The position numbers and the translations under genes were made by a program. DNA of 64,000 bases. Origin: Malus domestica. Its lineage: Eukaryota > Streptophyta > Magnoliopsida > Rosales > Rosaceae. The notes beneath the pieces are model-generated. The model was not told the DNA's origin, did not search any database, and saw only the letters and a list, made by a program, of their open reading frames with translations. Position 1 is the stretch's first letter, and the number at the start of each line of letters is the position of its first letter. The stretch spans positions 28,221,501-28,285,500 of the forward strand of contig NC_091674.1 in NCBI RefSeq assembly GCF_042453785.1, given 5' to 3'. This document shows, piece by piece, positions 34,504-45,497 of the stretch.

Positions 34504-35183
34504 AGAAAAAAGACGCTAACCAACCAAATCCAATGTATTTGATCATACAATATTTGCTCTTTTTAATAAAGAAGACAAAAACAAATGTGGACTGTCCTAT
34601 AGCGCAGGCAAGATGTCAAGATTACATGAAGATTTTATTACAATAAGTTGTCGACGGTTATCTATGTTGACCTAACTAAGTAGCTAAGATAATATAACCC
34701 AAGGAGACATTACTTTTCAGAGGCATGCATGATTGAACATTGATTTGAACTTTGAAGTTTGGAGCACGATGCTTATTTTATGATTACGATTACAAGAGGA
34801 CAGTGCCATGATCGACGTGGTAATTAAATCGAGTGTTTGTGTCCTTTGCTATTAAGTTCATGAACTTTACCATACGAAAACAAATTAATGTCCAAAAACT
34901 TGAAACCTTGTTGGCGATACAGTTCGAGAATCTCACGTTGTAAGTTGCGATCTGAAGAATGATACGATGTTTCAATGTTAATATCATACTCATCTCGTTA
35001 TAATTTAGTGATGTTCTTGTGACTTGGGGGAAGGTTTCATATACGACTTACTTAGGTAACGAGTTTCATACCTAATTATGGTTGGTTAATCATGTGATTC
35101 AGTTTAATTTCTTTTTGTATTATTGGAAATTGGTCCCTAACATTATACTTTCAGATAATGCTTGCATGCATTGCTTCTTTTGG

Positions 35184-35545
35184 GGAAATGAGCTCATTTC
35201 TCACTAGCAAATAACGCATCTTCATCGTAAAAATTTTATAGTCGGAACCATTCAATCTTTTATCTTCATTTGGAGATTATCCTTACAAAAAATCATTCGA
35301 ATTGGAAATCGTTTAGTCATTTAAATATATCAAATAAATCAACAGTTCATTATGGATATGCTACGTGGTACTTACACCATTGATTTATTTTGATACATTT
35401 GGATAACTTAACGATCTCCGATTCAAATGATTTTTTATGAAGTTGATCTTCAAATGAAGATTAAGAGATTGAATAGTTCGATTATGAAATTCTAACAATA
35501 AAAATACATCATTTGCAAGTAAGAGAATGAGCTCATACATAATAC
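35184..35545. mobile_element. palindromic element with GAGCTCATT ends
   Basis: ATGAGCTCATTTCTCACTAG at the left mirrors the right end (AAGAGAATGAGCTCAT), with many matching inner blocks such as ATCTTCATTTGGAGAT / ATCTTCAAATGAAGAT. The target duplication is not clear. It is non-coding and resembles a foldback or MITE. Confidence 0.6.
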
Positions 35546-35981
35546 ATAAAGAAGAGATTCAAGTATTATCCTATACTTTATGCCTACATCAGTAACTATT
35601 TGTGATAAACATCCAAAGTTTAAACAAACGGCCGGAATTCATGGAGAAAACGGGCAAGAGGCGTGAAAGAATGTTCTTCCTTGAGAGCATACATATGGAA
35701 AGTAAATTAAGTTTGTCAAAATCATGAACCCACGATTAAAGAGAATCAATCAACTTCAAAGTGGAGACATCTTTTTCATCTTTTCGGCTCCTTTTTTATC
35801 TTGCTAATGATAAAGTAGCTTTGGTGGGAAGAGATACCAATTAGCCAGATAGGTAAGCTCACGGTGCATGTTTTGGGACTTACATTACAATATCGCACGG
35901 AATATATTCTTAAATTTAGATAAGTACAACTCATTTCAGTTGTAAAAACATGCTTTCTTTATTAACAATACAATATAAAAA

Positions 35982-36456
35982 GTTTTAATAGGCATTAAGC
36001 GCTAGTCGGACAGCAGAAAAAGGTCTAGCGCCTACGAGTCTAGACAGGGCCTAGCCAATTTTTTAATTTTAATTAAATTTATTATATAATATATAAATAA
36101 ATGTTTACTGTTACTTAAATAAATACATAATATATTGGGGTAAATAAACTGCAAAACAAAATGATAAATAAATTATAAAGTACTAAAACATATTTAAAAC
36201 ATGAAGAACAAGCATATAATGAGTATTCATCCAAGTCTCTTACAATTTTTTGATAAAATAAAATGCAAAATGGAAGTTATCTATTTTCTGTCTAAGTGAG
36301 ATTGCGACCCAAACAGTCTAGGCGGTATAGGCGGGCGCGTAGGTAGGTCTATGCGCCCTTTATTGGTTTTTAAACGCCTAGGAATTAATGGTAGCCGTAA
36401 TCAGCCACCTAGTGCATAAGGGGGCCTAGGTAGTGCTGGGCGGGAACTTTTAGAAC
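35982..36456. mobile_element. GTTCTAAAA-ended element, copy 4
   Basis: The ends GTTTTAATAGGC and CTTTTAGAAC enclose subterminal runs of TAGCGCC, CTAGGCGG and GGCGCG motifs. An AT-rich centre resembles that of copy 1. The boundaries are approximate. Confidence 0.55.
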
Positions 36457-37880
36457 TCCTTATACAAAAAATATATATACTAATCAAAGATGTCTTATCC
36501 CCACTTCCTTGGTAAGGAAGTTTTTCTCCTAAAAATCAAGATGAAGGTAGTACACTACTTTGGCTGTCCACTCTATTAACAGAAATGTAGAAAGAGCATG
36601 TATCGAAGAAATGCAGAGAGAGAGAGAGAGAGAAAGTGATTGATTACATTGATACTGAATTAATTTTTACAACTATGAGAATATAGTTTATAGCCATCAT
36701 GACTAGCTTGCAGCCTAAGCTATTTAACTAACTAATTCGATAACAGCTATAACAACGCAGCCACATTCTTAACTGTCTAACTAACTATTGTTGAGCTGGA
36801 ATGATATATTCAACACAATCTTCCTCATATTTTTTTCAAGGCATTTTGTTAAAAAAATTGCACTCATTATAGACTTGTAGTCATGCTCAAGGAGAATATC
36901 AAATAAACATAAATTTTTTCATGTGTGCAATAGTAGTGGGCCAATTGCATACACTAGCTGCTGTCTGGACACATCAGTGTCTGGACACTGTATAGACAGA
37001 TTGCAACATTTCATGAATCATATAGATCATTGAGGCGCTATTTTTGAGAACCAGACTAAATCTTTATCTACTTATTTTTGCATTTCCCTTCACAATTTTG
37101 ATATTCTTAGTTAACTTCTATGAATGCTCAAGCTTCCAATCTTGCTCGTTTGTTTTATGCACTTTGGTTTGCATTTCAGTTGTTGTTTCATATGTATTAT
37201 ATATCTAACCTTATCACAATGTCAAAATCAATGTTTACTACTCACTTACCCAAAAGTGTAACCAGTAAACTATTACGACTTATGATGCAACAGGATTTGC
37301 ATCAGGATTATTGTTCATGAGATTTGAATTTAGAATCTTCTCCAACAAGATAAAACTAGATGCCGCTAGAGGAAATGGTCCCGTGAAGCTAAAACTGGAC
37401 TTCAATCATTGATTTTTTACACTTTTTTTTCCCTTTTTAATTTACACTAACTTCAACTCCAAATTGACAAGGCCGCTAATTATGCAGATTAAATTAAGAA
37501 GAACCCACAGGGCACAGAGGTGATGTAGACCAAGTTCATTGATTCCAAATTCATAACGACAATACAAGATTCAAATTTAAGTTTTTTGAATACTCTTAAA
37601 GGGTGTTGTTATCTATACACTCTTTTTTACCTTCTAAACACACCATGTTAATTTTTTTCATTTGTTTTTCTTGATTCATTTAGTTTGACGGTCGAAAATT
37701 GAGAGGGATAAAACCTAAGATTTAAAGCCTAACATCTAGTAAGCACAGCCTCTCCTTTATTAGAAGAGGTTAGACTGTCACTTGTTCCATTCTGAACAGA
37801 AGGACTCTAAACTACAAAACCCTAAAACCCTTAAAAAATAAATAAATAAAAAAAAAATAAAAACCCCATCTCCTACCCAA
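36457..37880. other. intergenic with a degraded MITE
   Basis: No gene is supported. A GA microsatellite lies near 36613-36632. About 37609-37712 retains the left half of the hAT-like MITE family (GGGTGTTGTTATCTATACAC), with a poor right end. Confidence 0.45.
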
Positions 37881-37888
37881 CCAAAGTA

Positions 37889-38125
37889 TGGGCTGAGTCT
37901 TGACCTTGGATAACAACTTTGGAGGCCCCATTGGATTATTGGGCCCTATTGTATTATTTTGGGTTACCAGGTTTGAAAAGGTCCATTTGTACTAGGCTAC
38001 GTTTGGGCTTTTTAGCCCACTTATAGTTGACACATCTCTATGTCACAAATCAACGGTCCTGATCAAAGTGCGTCCTTTCTGCCTGCAAAACCCTCTATAT
38101 ATTAACACACCCAGTCAGAACCCTA
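37889..38125 (+). promoter_or_regulatory. promoter of the snoRNA cluster: TGGGCY elements, TATA box, telo-box
   Basis: TGGGCY (site II) motifs lie at 37889-37894, 37940-37945 and 38004-38009, and one inverted at 38014-38019. A TATATATTA box lies at 38096-38104, and AACCCTA (telo-box) at 38119-38125. Site II plus telo-box plus TATA is the established promoter grammar of plant ribosome-biogenesis and polycistronic snoRNA genes. The first snoRNA lies about 230 bases beyond the telo-box. Confidence 0.7.
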
Positions 38126-38357
38126 GCTTCCAACCCTCTCTAGCCTCTTCCTCTAAGCCCTCCCTCTGCGTCTCCGCCCTATCTCAACTGGGTTTTTGTT
38201 CTGTCAAACGGTAGATTTTAGTAGATTATGCAAGCACTCAGCATCTTTCCACACGATGGTAAAGGGCCATTTGCATCTCAACTGGGTTTTGAGTCTGAAA
38301 TTCATAGTCAAATCCCAGGTTTTACTCTGGTCTTTGAACTGTTTCCTTTTGTATGCC

Positions 38358-38426
38358 CATGCCTATGATGGCGTTAAATATACTTTGAGAGTAAATTCCA
38401 TGAAACAAATTTACATCTGAGGCATG
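38358..38426 (+). ncRNA. box C/D snoRNA A (candidate 18S guide)
   Basis: A perfect 6-bp terminal stem (CATGCC 38358-38363, GGCATG 38421-38426) closes the candidate. Box C is ATGATGG (38365-38371, 6 of 7 to consensus) and box D is CTGA (38417-38420). TTAAATATAC upstream of a possible D' box is complementary to GTATATTTAA, which I recall from plant 18S rRNA. The guide next to box D was not matched. Length is 69 bases. It is the first member of a cluster. Confidence 0.65.
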
Positions 38427-38608
38427 AGGTTCTACAATTCTTTATCAATTTTACTGCTGTTTTTTTTTTTGGCTGAAATTACTAGTCTTTACCTAGTTAC
38501 GATTGAAAGTTTTGAAATTTATGCTTAATTCTCACTTAATGATTCATAATTTCCAAGAAAGTTTAGTTTTTAAGGTAATTGGAAGAAAAAAATTGTGGTA
38601 TTTGGAGT

Positions 38609-38691
38609 TGCAAGTGATGATAAAACAGACAGGGACATCTGCACTCCATTGGAGATTGATGACTAGTCTAAATGGGAATCTCTCTGATGCA
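38609..38691 (+). ncRNA. box C/D snoRNA B1 with two 25S rRNA guides
   Basis: Box C GTGATGA (38614-38620), D' CTGC (38639-38642), C' TTGATGA (38656-38662) and box D CTGA (38684-38687) are in order, closed by a short TGCA/TGCA stem. Before D', AGACAGGGACA is complementary to TGTCCCTGTCT of 25S rRNA. Before D, TGGGAATCTCT is complementary to AGAGATTCCCA, which lies immediately 5' of the first target (rRNA recalled from memory). By the fifth-nucleotide rule they would methylate a C and an A eleven bases apart. The role is to guide fibrillarin for 2'-O-methylation in the nucleolus. B2 is its paralog. Confidence 0.85.
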
Positions 38692-38707
38692 TTTTAATCT
38701 TTTTTTT

Positions 38708-38828
38708 TGGAACTTTGACGAAATGTTCTCGATTTATTTTAATGAAAAACTTTTTTTATACTAAAAATTCAATCATGGTACTGTTCATTTTATTCATTGT
38801 TAAAATTCAAAGTTTTCAAAGTTTTTTT
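38708..38828. mobile_element. degraded MITE, GGAAAACTAATGA family
   Basis: Blocks TTTTAATGAAAAAC, GGTACTGTTCATTTT and AAAATTCAAAGTTTTCAAAG follow the family order in inverted orientation. The ends are eroded. It lies between snoRNA B1 and B2. Confidence 0.5.
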
Positions 38829-38966
38829 ATTTACTGCCATTGATTTGAGTAATAAGCATGATCGTGCCCTCGATCTCGATAAATTTTTATGTGTACCGGA
38901 AACACGAGCCGCGTAGTTTCTGAATCCTTGTGTAATTGCATTTGATGTGTTTTATGATGGAGTGTT

Positions 38967-39050
38967 GTGCAAGTGACGATAAAACAGACAGGGACATCAG
39001 AACTCCTTCTGGAGGATGGTGAATTGTCGATGGGAATCTCTCTGATGCGC
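38967..39050 (+). ncRNA. box C/D snoRNA B2, paralog of B1
   Basis: Both guides of B1 are retained exactly: AGACAGGGACA (38986-38996) and TGGGAATCTCT (39031-39041), while the spacer between them has diverged. Box C is GTGACGA (one mismatch) and box D is CTGA (39042-39045). A terminal stem GTGCA/TGCGC (one G-U pair) closes it. Conservation of only the guides and boxes argues for function. It lies about 360 bases from B1 on the same strand. Confidence 0.82.
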
Positions 39051-39060
39051 TTAGTTAATG

Positions 39061-39149
39061 TTTTGCCAATGGTGCATTTCAAATGCACGTATAATCAGAT
39101 ATAGATAATGATGATATAAGCTAATATTGCCACTACCTCTGAGGCAAAA
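39061..39149 (+). ncRNA. box C/D snoRNA C (candidate 18S guide, weak box C)
   Basis: A perfect 7-bp terminal stem, TTTTGCC (39061-39067) with GGCAAAA (39143-39149), encloses box D CTGA (39139-39142) and a strong C'-type ATGATGA (39108-39114). The box C position reads ATGGTGC, only 5 of 7. TATTGCCACTACCTC before D pairs with 18S GAGGTAGTGACAATA with one mismatch (rRNA from memory). Strength lies in the stem and guide; weakness lies in box C. Confidence 0.55.
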
Positions 39150-39291
39150 TCTTTTACTGCTTTCTTTGCTTGAATTCTGTCGTTCGGAAGTGTTTCTTTG
39201 CATAACGGTATTCTGTATACGGGGAAGATGATTTGAATGTATGTTTACAAAGTTTGAATGTCATTATCTTTTAGTGTATGAATTTGTTTTC

Positions 39292-39420
39292 GAAAGCCTT
39301 ATGATTGAACAAAAGAACGGAGATTTGAAGGGTTGCTTTTGTGGAAGCTCGACATTGTGTCGGGCTCCAAAAGCACCTTATGAAATAATCGTTCACGCTG
39401 GATAGTATATGAAGGCTTTC
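39292..39420 (+). ncRNA. structured RNA candidate downstream of the snoRNAs
   Basis: A perfect 9-bp closing stem (GAAAGCCTT 39292-39300, AAGGCTTTC 39412-39420) contains a long inner hairpin (39331-39377) of about 20 pairs with a three-base loop (GCTCGACA-TTG-TGTCGGGC). It does not fit box C/D rules. It might be an H/ACA-like RNA, a transcript terminus structure or a relic palindrome; no ACA box could be placed convincingly. Confidence 0.35.
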
Positions 39421-39771
39421 TCACAAATTCTACATCTTGTCTGCCTTCTTTGCTCGTCAGTAATCTCTTCGTGGCCATTTTGTTTCTTGTGATCTCTTAA
39501 TCGAAAGTTTTTGTCATTCCTTTTCCCAAATCAGTCCTTGTTCGATCTTTTGTTGGGAAGTAAGTCGATAAAAGTTCTCAATTACGTGAATTTCTTAGTA
39601 CACTCATCTTATATTGATTAAGAGTGATGCTATTCTCGTCCAGTTATCTTATTTTTTCAAATGGCGGGAAAAATAAGACAAGTGGGCAGGCATAACAACT
39701 CTCTTGTTTATAATGGTTTATAGCGAATGAGTGGAATTAGATGAAATGACACTTTAGAGAGTTTTTTTTAT

Positions 39772-39923
39772 GGAAAACTAATGAAAAGGGCTTGAAAACT
39801 TTGAGTTTTAATGATTAGGACAAAATAAAGGGAAAAGTGAATAGTACCAGATTTGACTTTTTAGTGTAAAAATGTGGTTTTTCGTTAAAGTGAACAATAC
39901 CGTGGGCTTTTCGTTAAAACTCC
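39772..39923. mobile_element. MITE, GGAAAACTAATGA family, copy 2
   Basis: This is a well-preserved 152-base copy beginning GGAAAACTAATGAAAAG and ending CTTTTCGTTAAAACTCC. T-rich flanks make the target duplication ambiguous. It is the reference copy for the family in this window. Confidence 0.75.
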
Positions 39924-42344
39924 CTTTTTTTTATTAACATCTCACATGTTGTTGAATATACTTAACATAAAAATGTAATACTAAACAACTTGTAACTCTA
40001 ATATAAAATGACTGTTCGAGCCCTCATAGCTAATATAAAATGACTATTCGAGCCCTCATAGCTACTCTTACTCTTCATTGTAGAACAAAACCCTAAAAAC
40101 ATAAACACATTGATGAAAAAATATCTTTTGATGAACGGAATAATAAATTGAGTTTTGCTTCTCATTTATCCGTTGGTTTTCACATTCAAGAAATTATTTA
40201 AATAATGGAATATAAAATTGAAGTTTCTTCGAAGCCTTGCTTGAAGTTTCTCCAAAGCTTTGCTCTAATTGGAATCTAAGAAATAGGAAGAAAACAAGAG
40301 AATGTTGTAAAATTTTAAGATGTAATTAAATGTAATATTCTTGTGGTTTGAAGATTAAGAAATTCAAAGTTTCTTGGTTGGTTGGAATTGACATGATCGT
40401 ATAAGAACAGTTCTTACCATTTGTCCATTAGGCTTCTTAGAATCCAACTTGATTGTTCAAAAAAATTTGACGGATGTTTATAAATCAAACGGTAAGATGA
40501 AGATTTTATACAACAATTTAATTCATTTTTCTTGTCTTTTAAATGCTGATTATTCTATTGTTTGAAAGAGATGAAGAGTTTGATGTGTGGTTAATTAGTT
40601 GATGATTGTGGGGGTGTATGAGATGTGAGGTAAGAGTAGTATACGTGGTGTGTTAAGAAAAAATTTAATTTGAAAAGTAAATGTGGGGTGTATTAAGTAC
40701 GTGAGGTGTAATTAACAAAATGTGGGATGTTAATAAAACAACCCCTATTATATTGTTGTTTTTATTGCGGAGTAGATCTTTAAAGATCGATGTGAAATTA
40801 GACTGTTTGAATCACCAAGTAATGTTACAACGCCCACAATGTAACAAAGGAAAATTTTATCCAAACCCGATAATTCTCTTTCCGAAGGCAACTCAAAAAC
40901 GTTGGGAAAAAAAAAAAAAAAAGAAGAAAAGAAACCACCTTAAAAACTTTGTTCTACAAACCTACCATGTTACCCTCAAATGCAAAAGTTACAAACTAGA
41001 CAAAAACAAGAACACAAACACATAAACCACCTACCGTGACAGCAATCGGACCTTCATGACCTAATTAAAAAAATCAGCAAATTGTAGCTCAAAATACAAG
41101 TGCGGCCTTGCAATTCTTTTTTTATTTTTTGATAAAAAGGGGACCACCTGGTAACAGCACCATAGCAGTCCACATTTTGAAGGGCTAGGAAGACTAACAC
41201 AGATGTTTCAACCTTCTATAACCACCATCATGTGATTCACTAGTGCCAAGAATCGAAAGCAGGACGTGCATCTTGCAATTCTTGAATGTGGACAAGTTAA
41301 AAAGCTATATATGCCTTCAAGGATGACAAGGCTTGTAGTCATTTGAGACTGAGTGAAGAGCGAATTGATGAGACACCAAAATTTGAGAGAGAGAGAGAGA
41401 GTGGTCGATGTCACCATAACAACCCTTATATTTCTCCAACGAACCCAACCTAGCTCAGGCAACACGTTCTCCTGATGTCGTCAAAGACCACAACATCCCC
41501 TATCTTTGTACTGTTCTTATCCACCTTCACGCCAATTGTGGCTCTCACAGCCATTTCGACCAACCATTCACCAGTTGATAATATCTCTCTACACCCCTTT
41601 TTTTGGGGCATAATTGAACAAAGTCTAACGAATGTAGAAATAAATTTACTGGGTTCAAATAAAATTTTCCATTACTAGATTATCAAAATGTTCACAACTC
41701 ACATCTTATCCAATTATTTATCCAAATCTTCGAGAAAAAAAAAATAATTGTATCTAACATGGAAGTGGAAAATAAAAACTGCACATTGCTCTGGATTTGC
41801 GTGGATTCTGCACGTTTTTTTATCAAATATATAGCCAACAAAGGGATGCTGGTTCATCCTCACTTGCCCATACTTTTTTTCCATTATTTTCCTCCCTGGG
41901 ACCCACGCTGAGTAGGATTCTGGGCCCATCCACGTCAGTTCCACATTAGTTGACCAATCAAAACTAGTTGGCCTCCTTTTTGCTTATTTATTTTTTTGTT
42001 TAAAATCATTTTCCAGGATGTGTAGGGCACATATGTGTTCATTGCTTAGCCTTAACTTTGAATAAGTATGTAATGAACATTTTGTTGAACTACTTGTAAT
42101 CAAATTAAATCAAATTTTTTTTCCACTTATTAGAGCATCTCCAATAAAAGGATGCAAATTTAAGATGCATAAATTACGTTTACATCTCACTTTACGTTTT
42201 TGAGATACATAAATATGAATTTGTTTTAAAACTCATTGAGTAATGAGTTTCATCTATTTTTGGCAATGTTGATATGAGAACCGACTTAATGTATTTGGTT
42301 TAGGAGAAATTCATGTCATAGATGCCCAAGTAGTGATATTTTAA
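39924..42344. other. intergenic, no supported gene
   Basis: A 32-base unit with TTCGAGCCCTCATAG is duplicated in tandem at 39998-40061. A GA run lies near 41387-41401. No protein family or complete element is recognised. Confidence 0.4.
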
Positions 42345-42467
42345 GGCTGGTACTATCCACACATTCATTTTTACTTCTTACAAACTTTTTGTGAATTTTT
42401 GTTCTTTAATCTTCTTCAATTCATTTGATCACGAGAGATAAAAATGGGTGTTTTGATAGCACCACCC
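42345..42467. mobile_element. hAT-like MITE family, copy
   Basis: The ends GGCTGGTACTATCCACACA and GATAGCACCACCC are inverted. Flanks TATTTTAA (42337-42344) and TATTTTAT (42468-42475) match at 7 of 8. It shares TTAATCTTCTTCAATTCATT with the 18863-19005 copy. Confidence 0.65.
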
Positions 42468-42830
42468 TATTTTATAGCCTATCACTGTTGAGTTTCATCA
42501 CTTAATTGACTTAGAACACTGTGGTTATGGTGTTATGAGTGCATATAAGTTCTTCTCGGATCATATTAATAGAGAAGTTTTTTAGTGTGTTGAAAACACA
42601 ACTCAATACACAAAATGTTATAATACAAGTAGTTGGAGACTTAAAAAAAAAATTCTAACATTTTGTATAATAACAATTAATATACCAGATTGTATTCACG
42701 TCACATTAAAAAATCTCTCCTATTAATATGACCGACCTTATTTTACACCCCACACTTGGCGCACCACACGCCACCAAATAAATGGGCCATTAAAAAAGTG
42801 GATGATGTTTTCATGTGAAACGTTTATTAA

Positions 42831-43045
42831 GGAGGCAGATTGTCTGCCCTGTTTGGATATCCTTCATATTTTTTTTTATTTGTGATATCACGGTTAAGTC
42901 ACGTTAATATTTTATATTTTTATTACTTTTTATCTTATTATCTTTATAAAAAAAAATTAATATAAAATATTAATATAATTTAACCGTGACCGTATAAAAT
43001 ATAAAACAATGAAAAGGACATCTAGAGGGCAGACAATCTGCCTCT
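42831..43045. mobile_element. MULE-like MITE, copy 2 of the GTCACGT family
   Basis: GGAGGCAGATTGTCTGCCC and GGGCAGACAATCTGCCTC are near-perfect inverted ends. Flanking 9-mers GTTTATTAA (42822-42830) and GTTTGTTAA (43046-43054) match at 8 of 9. Inner AAGTCACGTTAATATTTTAT blocks tie it to 34294-34503. Confidence 0.8.
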
Positions 43046-43583
43046 GTTTGTTAAACCCACATAACTTTTTGGGGAATTGGATGTTGAAAACAATACAAAG
43101 TTTGGCTCTCCAACTGCCACATTGATTCCAAAACGACGGACAAAATCCCAAAAAGTCCAAATATATCCCATGATTCCCTCCTTCTCTAACAAAAGCCAAA
43201 TCATAATCCAAATCCAAGATGCAAAGCCAACAAAGTTTGGCCGGTTTCCAACACCATTGTTTTATACTTTCATTGTCAAAATTCAAGGGCGGCCACAAAT
43301 TGATTAAAAAAAAAAATCCACATAAAGTTACACCTGTGTGGCCTAAATTTAAAGAGGGGAGAAGGGAAAATTGACAGAGGTAGACTAGCACGAAGAATTA
43401 CAACCTTGTTTGAAAGTGTTTTTAAAATGATTAAAAGCGTTTTAGATGACTGGTGTTTTTTGCTTCTTACATAAAGCACTTCAAGTGCTTTTGAAATCTA
43501 AACGCGTTTTTCTCTAAAAAAACGTTTTTAGTTATCTTAAAGCACTTCTAAATGAACTTTACGTGTGTAATATTCCATGTGCC

Positions 43584-43647
43584 TTGTGATTTTATTTATA
43601 CTAGTAACGGATAGATTGTGATTTTATTTATACTAGTAACGGATAGA
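43584..43647. repeat. 32-bp tandem duplication
   Basis: Two adjacent copies of a unit beginning TTGTGATTTTATTTATACT and ending GGATAGA. They are perfect, so recent. Confidence 0.85.
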
Positions 43648-44250
43648 GAACTTGCTCTCCAAAAATCTTCATTGTCCCATAGAATTCCGATTTACCCTCT
43701 TAACGTTCAATTTGGTTCTGATTTGCTCTCTTAACATATAATATGGTTATGAACTTATGAGTCTCCGTTAATCTTAAAATACATACCAATTTTTTCGGTT
43801 TATATAAGTTTTAATGAAATAAACTTGGAATTTTGCCGGAAAATTTGACACTAAGAACAAGTTTCAAAAAATTAAAGAGGGAATTGAAAAGTTTCCCCCA
43901 GCTGGAATGATTGACAAAATAAGTTTGGGGCCTGCAAGAAAAGATCGTTGCTAGGACCCTGTCAAGATTGCCATGCACTTTTTGAAATAATTCAAGAAGT
44001 GTGACAAAAAGCACTTCCAAGAAAAGCACGTTTTGGTTAATGCTAGGGTTTGAATAGATGAAAAATAGGAGAGGCAAATTTGAAGCCAACAAGCTTTAGA
44101 TCTGATTAAAAATCATTAAACAGATCACAATATCCAATCTAAATAACAGATGTAACCAAACTAGGCAGGGCTCGATGTAAAAAAAGCCAGAGCCACCTGC
44201 TTATGGGAAACCCAAAAGCTAAAAGATATGTACAACCACACCATGTAGGA
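43648..44250. other. intergenic, includes 3' flank of the thioredoxin gene
   Basis: No independent gene is recognised. The stretch next to 44273 presumably holds the 3' UTR of the minus-strand thioredoxin-like gene. Confidence 0.4.
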
Positions 44251-44272
44251 AACTGCCCTAGAGAAGCTGCTT

Positions 44273-45497
44273 TTAAACTTTCACCATGGAACTTTCTTCC
44301 TCTAGTTCTATGCTATGGCCAGCATTGCTCCAAACACCCGAAAAATCTACGCTTTTCGCGAGCAGATCCTCCAATCTTTCTTCCTTCGTGGAAGTCGATG
44401 ATGTTGTTGATATTTCACCTATTGAAGCTAGCTTTAGTATCTCAGATTCATCCAACCCTTTCGCCGGCCCAAGATTACAACGATCGGACCCGTGTTTCGC
44501 CAGTGCATCTTTGAATTTCTTAATCTGTTAAATAAGAATTCTGACTCAGTTGCTTGATCCACAAACAATCCACTAATTCGTTGCAATTAAAACTCGATAA
44601 ACAAGATCATGATTGCAGGAAATACTCACAGTTGCATTGGTGCAGCTAAAGCTACACACGCGACCATCTGCGCCTCTATAGAATCTAAAGAATGGCAGCA
44701 CATGAATGTTGAGAGCATGACACATAGTCTTGTGCTCTTCATAGTTAACTTTGAGGAAAATCGCATTGGGGTTCGATTCAGCCAGCTGACAGATCTGATC
44801 AATCAATCAAGTTTCAGATTAAAGCTTAACAAATAAATCAATCAAGTTGCCATAATTCCGAGGCGGATTAGTGTGCCGTTGGTCCGTCTCTCTGAAATGT
44901 ATAAATCGGTTGCCAGACATAAACTAAAAACCAAATATATACCTTGGGATGGAGAGCTCTGCAGCCTCCACAGCCAGGTGAGTAAAAGTCAACTACAACC
45001 AATCTGTCCCCAGCATTTTTCAAGGAATCAACAAGTTCTTGAGCAGAATGGATCTCCACCATGTTGGGGTGAAGGGTCTTTTCCCACCACCTCATAGCTC
45101 TGCTTATACAGACAGATGCTTGTGCCTGAAAAACCATAAATTCCCAATTAAAAAAAGATCACAAAAAATGCAATGGGAAAACACAACAACCTACAAAAGC
45201 CAAAAGCCAAAAGTCAAAAGGGAGAAAGGAGAGGGCTTTACATACATGCACAGAGAAATTGCTAGGTTTTCTGACCCTACAATTCTCCAAACCCTTGTGA
45301 TCTGAGAGAGTCATGGGTTTTCCCAAGAAATCAACACTCAATGAAGGAAAAGCTCTTGAATTTGCATCCTTAAATTGTGAGGTACTGAAGGAGGGAGAAA
45401 CCCTGAATTCCCCTTTGGGGGATTTGGAGCCAACTGCAATTTCATCCAACCCAGAAGAAATGCAGAAACCACTCTGTGATGCAAATGCCTTGGCCAT
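44273..45497 (-). CDS. ACHT4: atypical Cys-His-rich thioredoxin, chloroplast (ACHT4-like)
   Basis: Four exons on the minus strand (45497-45246, 45125-44943, 44794-44630, 44524-44273), all phase 0, give 283 residues. The first about 80 residues form a Ser-rich plastid transit peptide. The thioredoxin domain (about 105-215) has the noncanonical active site SPGCGGCRALHPK with C136 and C139, in place of WCGPC, and keeps VLPFFRFYRGADGRVCSFSC with extra cysteines. This is the ACHT4 type, which in Arabidopsis acts on plastid targets including ADP-glucose pyrophosphorylase and 2-Cys peroxiredoxin. The C-terminal tail (DLLAKSVDFSGVW) is less conserved. A GA repeat lies about 250 bases upstream. Confidence 0.93.

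Noticed and set aside
38848-38925. additional box C/D snoRNA between B1 and B2
   Set aside because: CATGATCG and a CTGA are present, but there is no terminal stem and no guide match.
43400-43560. MITE with AAAGCACTT/AAGTGCTTT inner pairs
   Set aside because: Inverted blocks exist, but no consistent ends or duplication could be defined.
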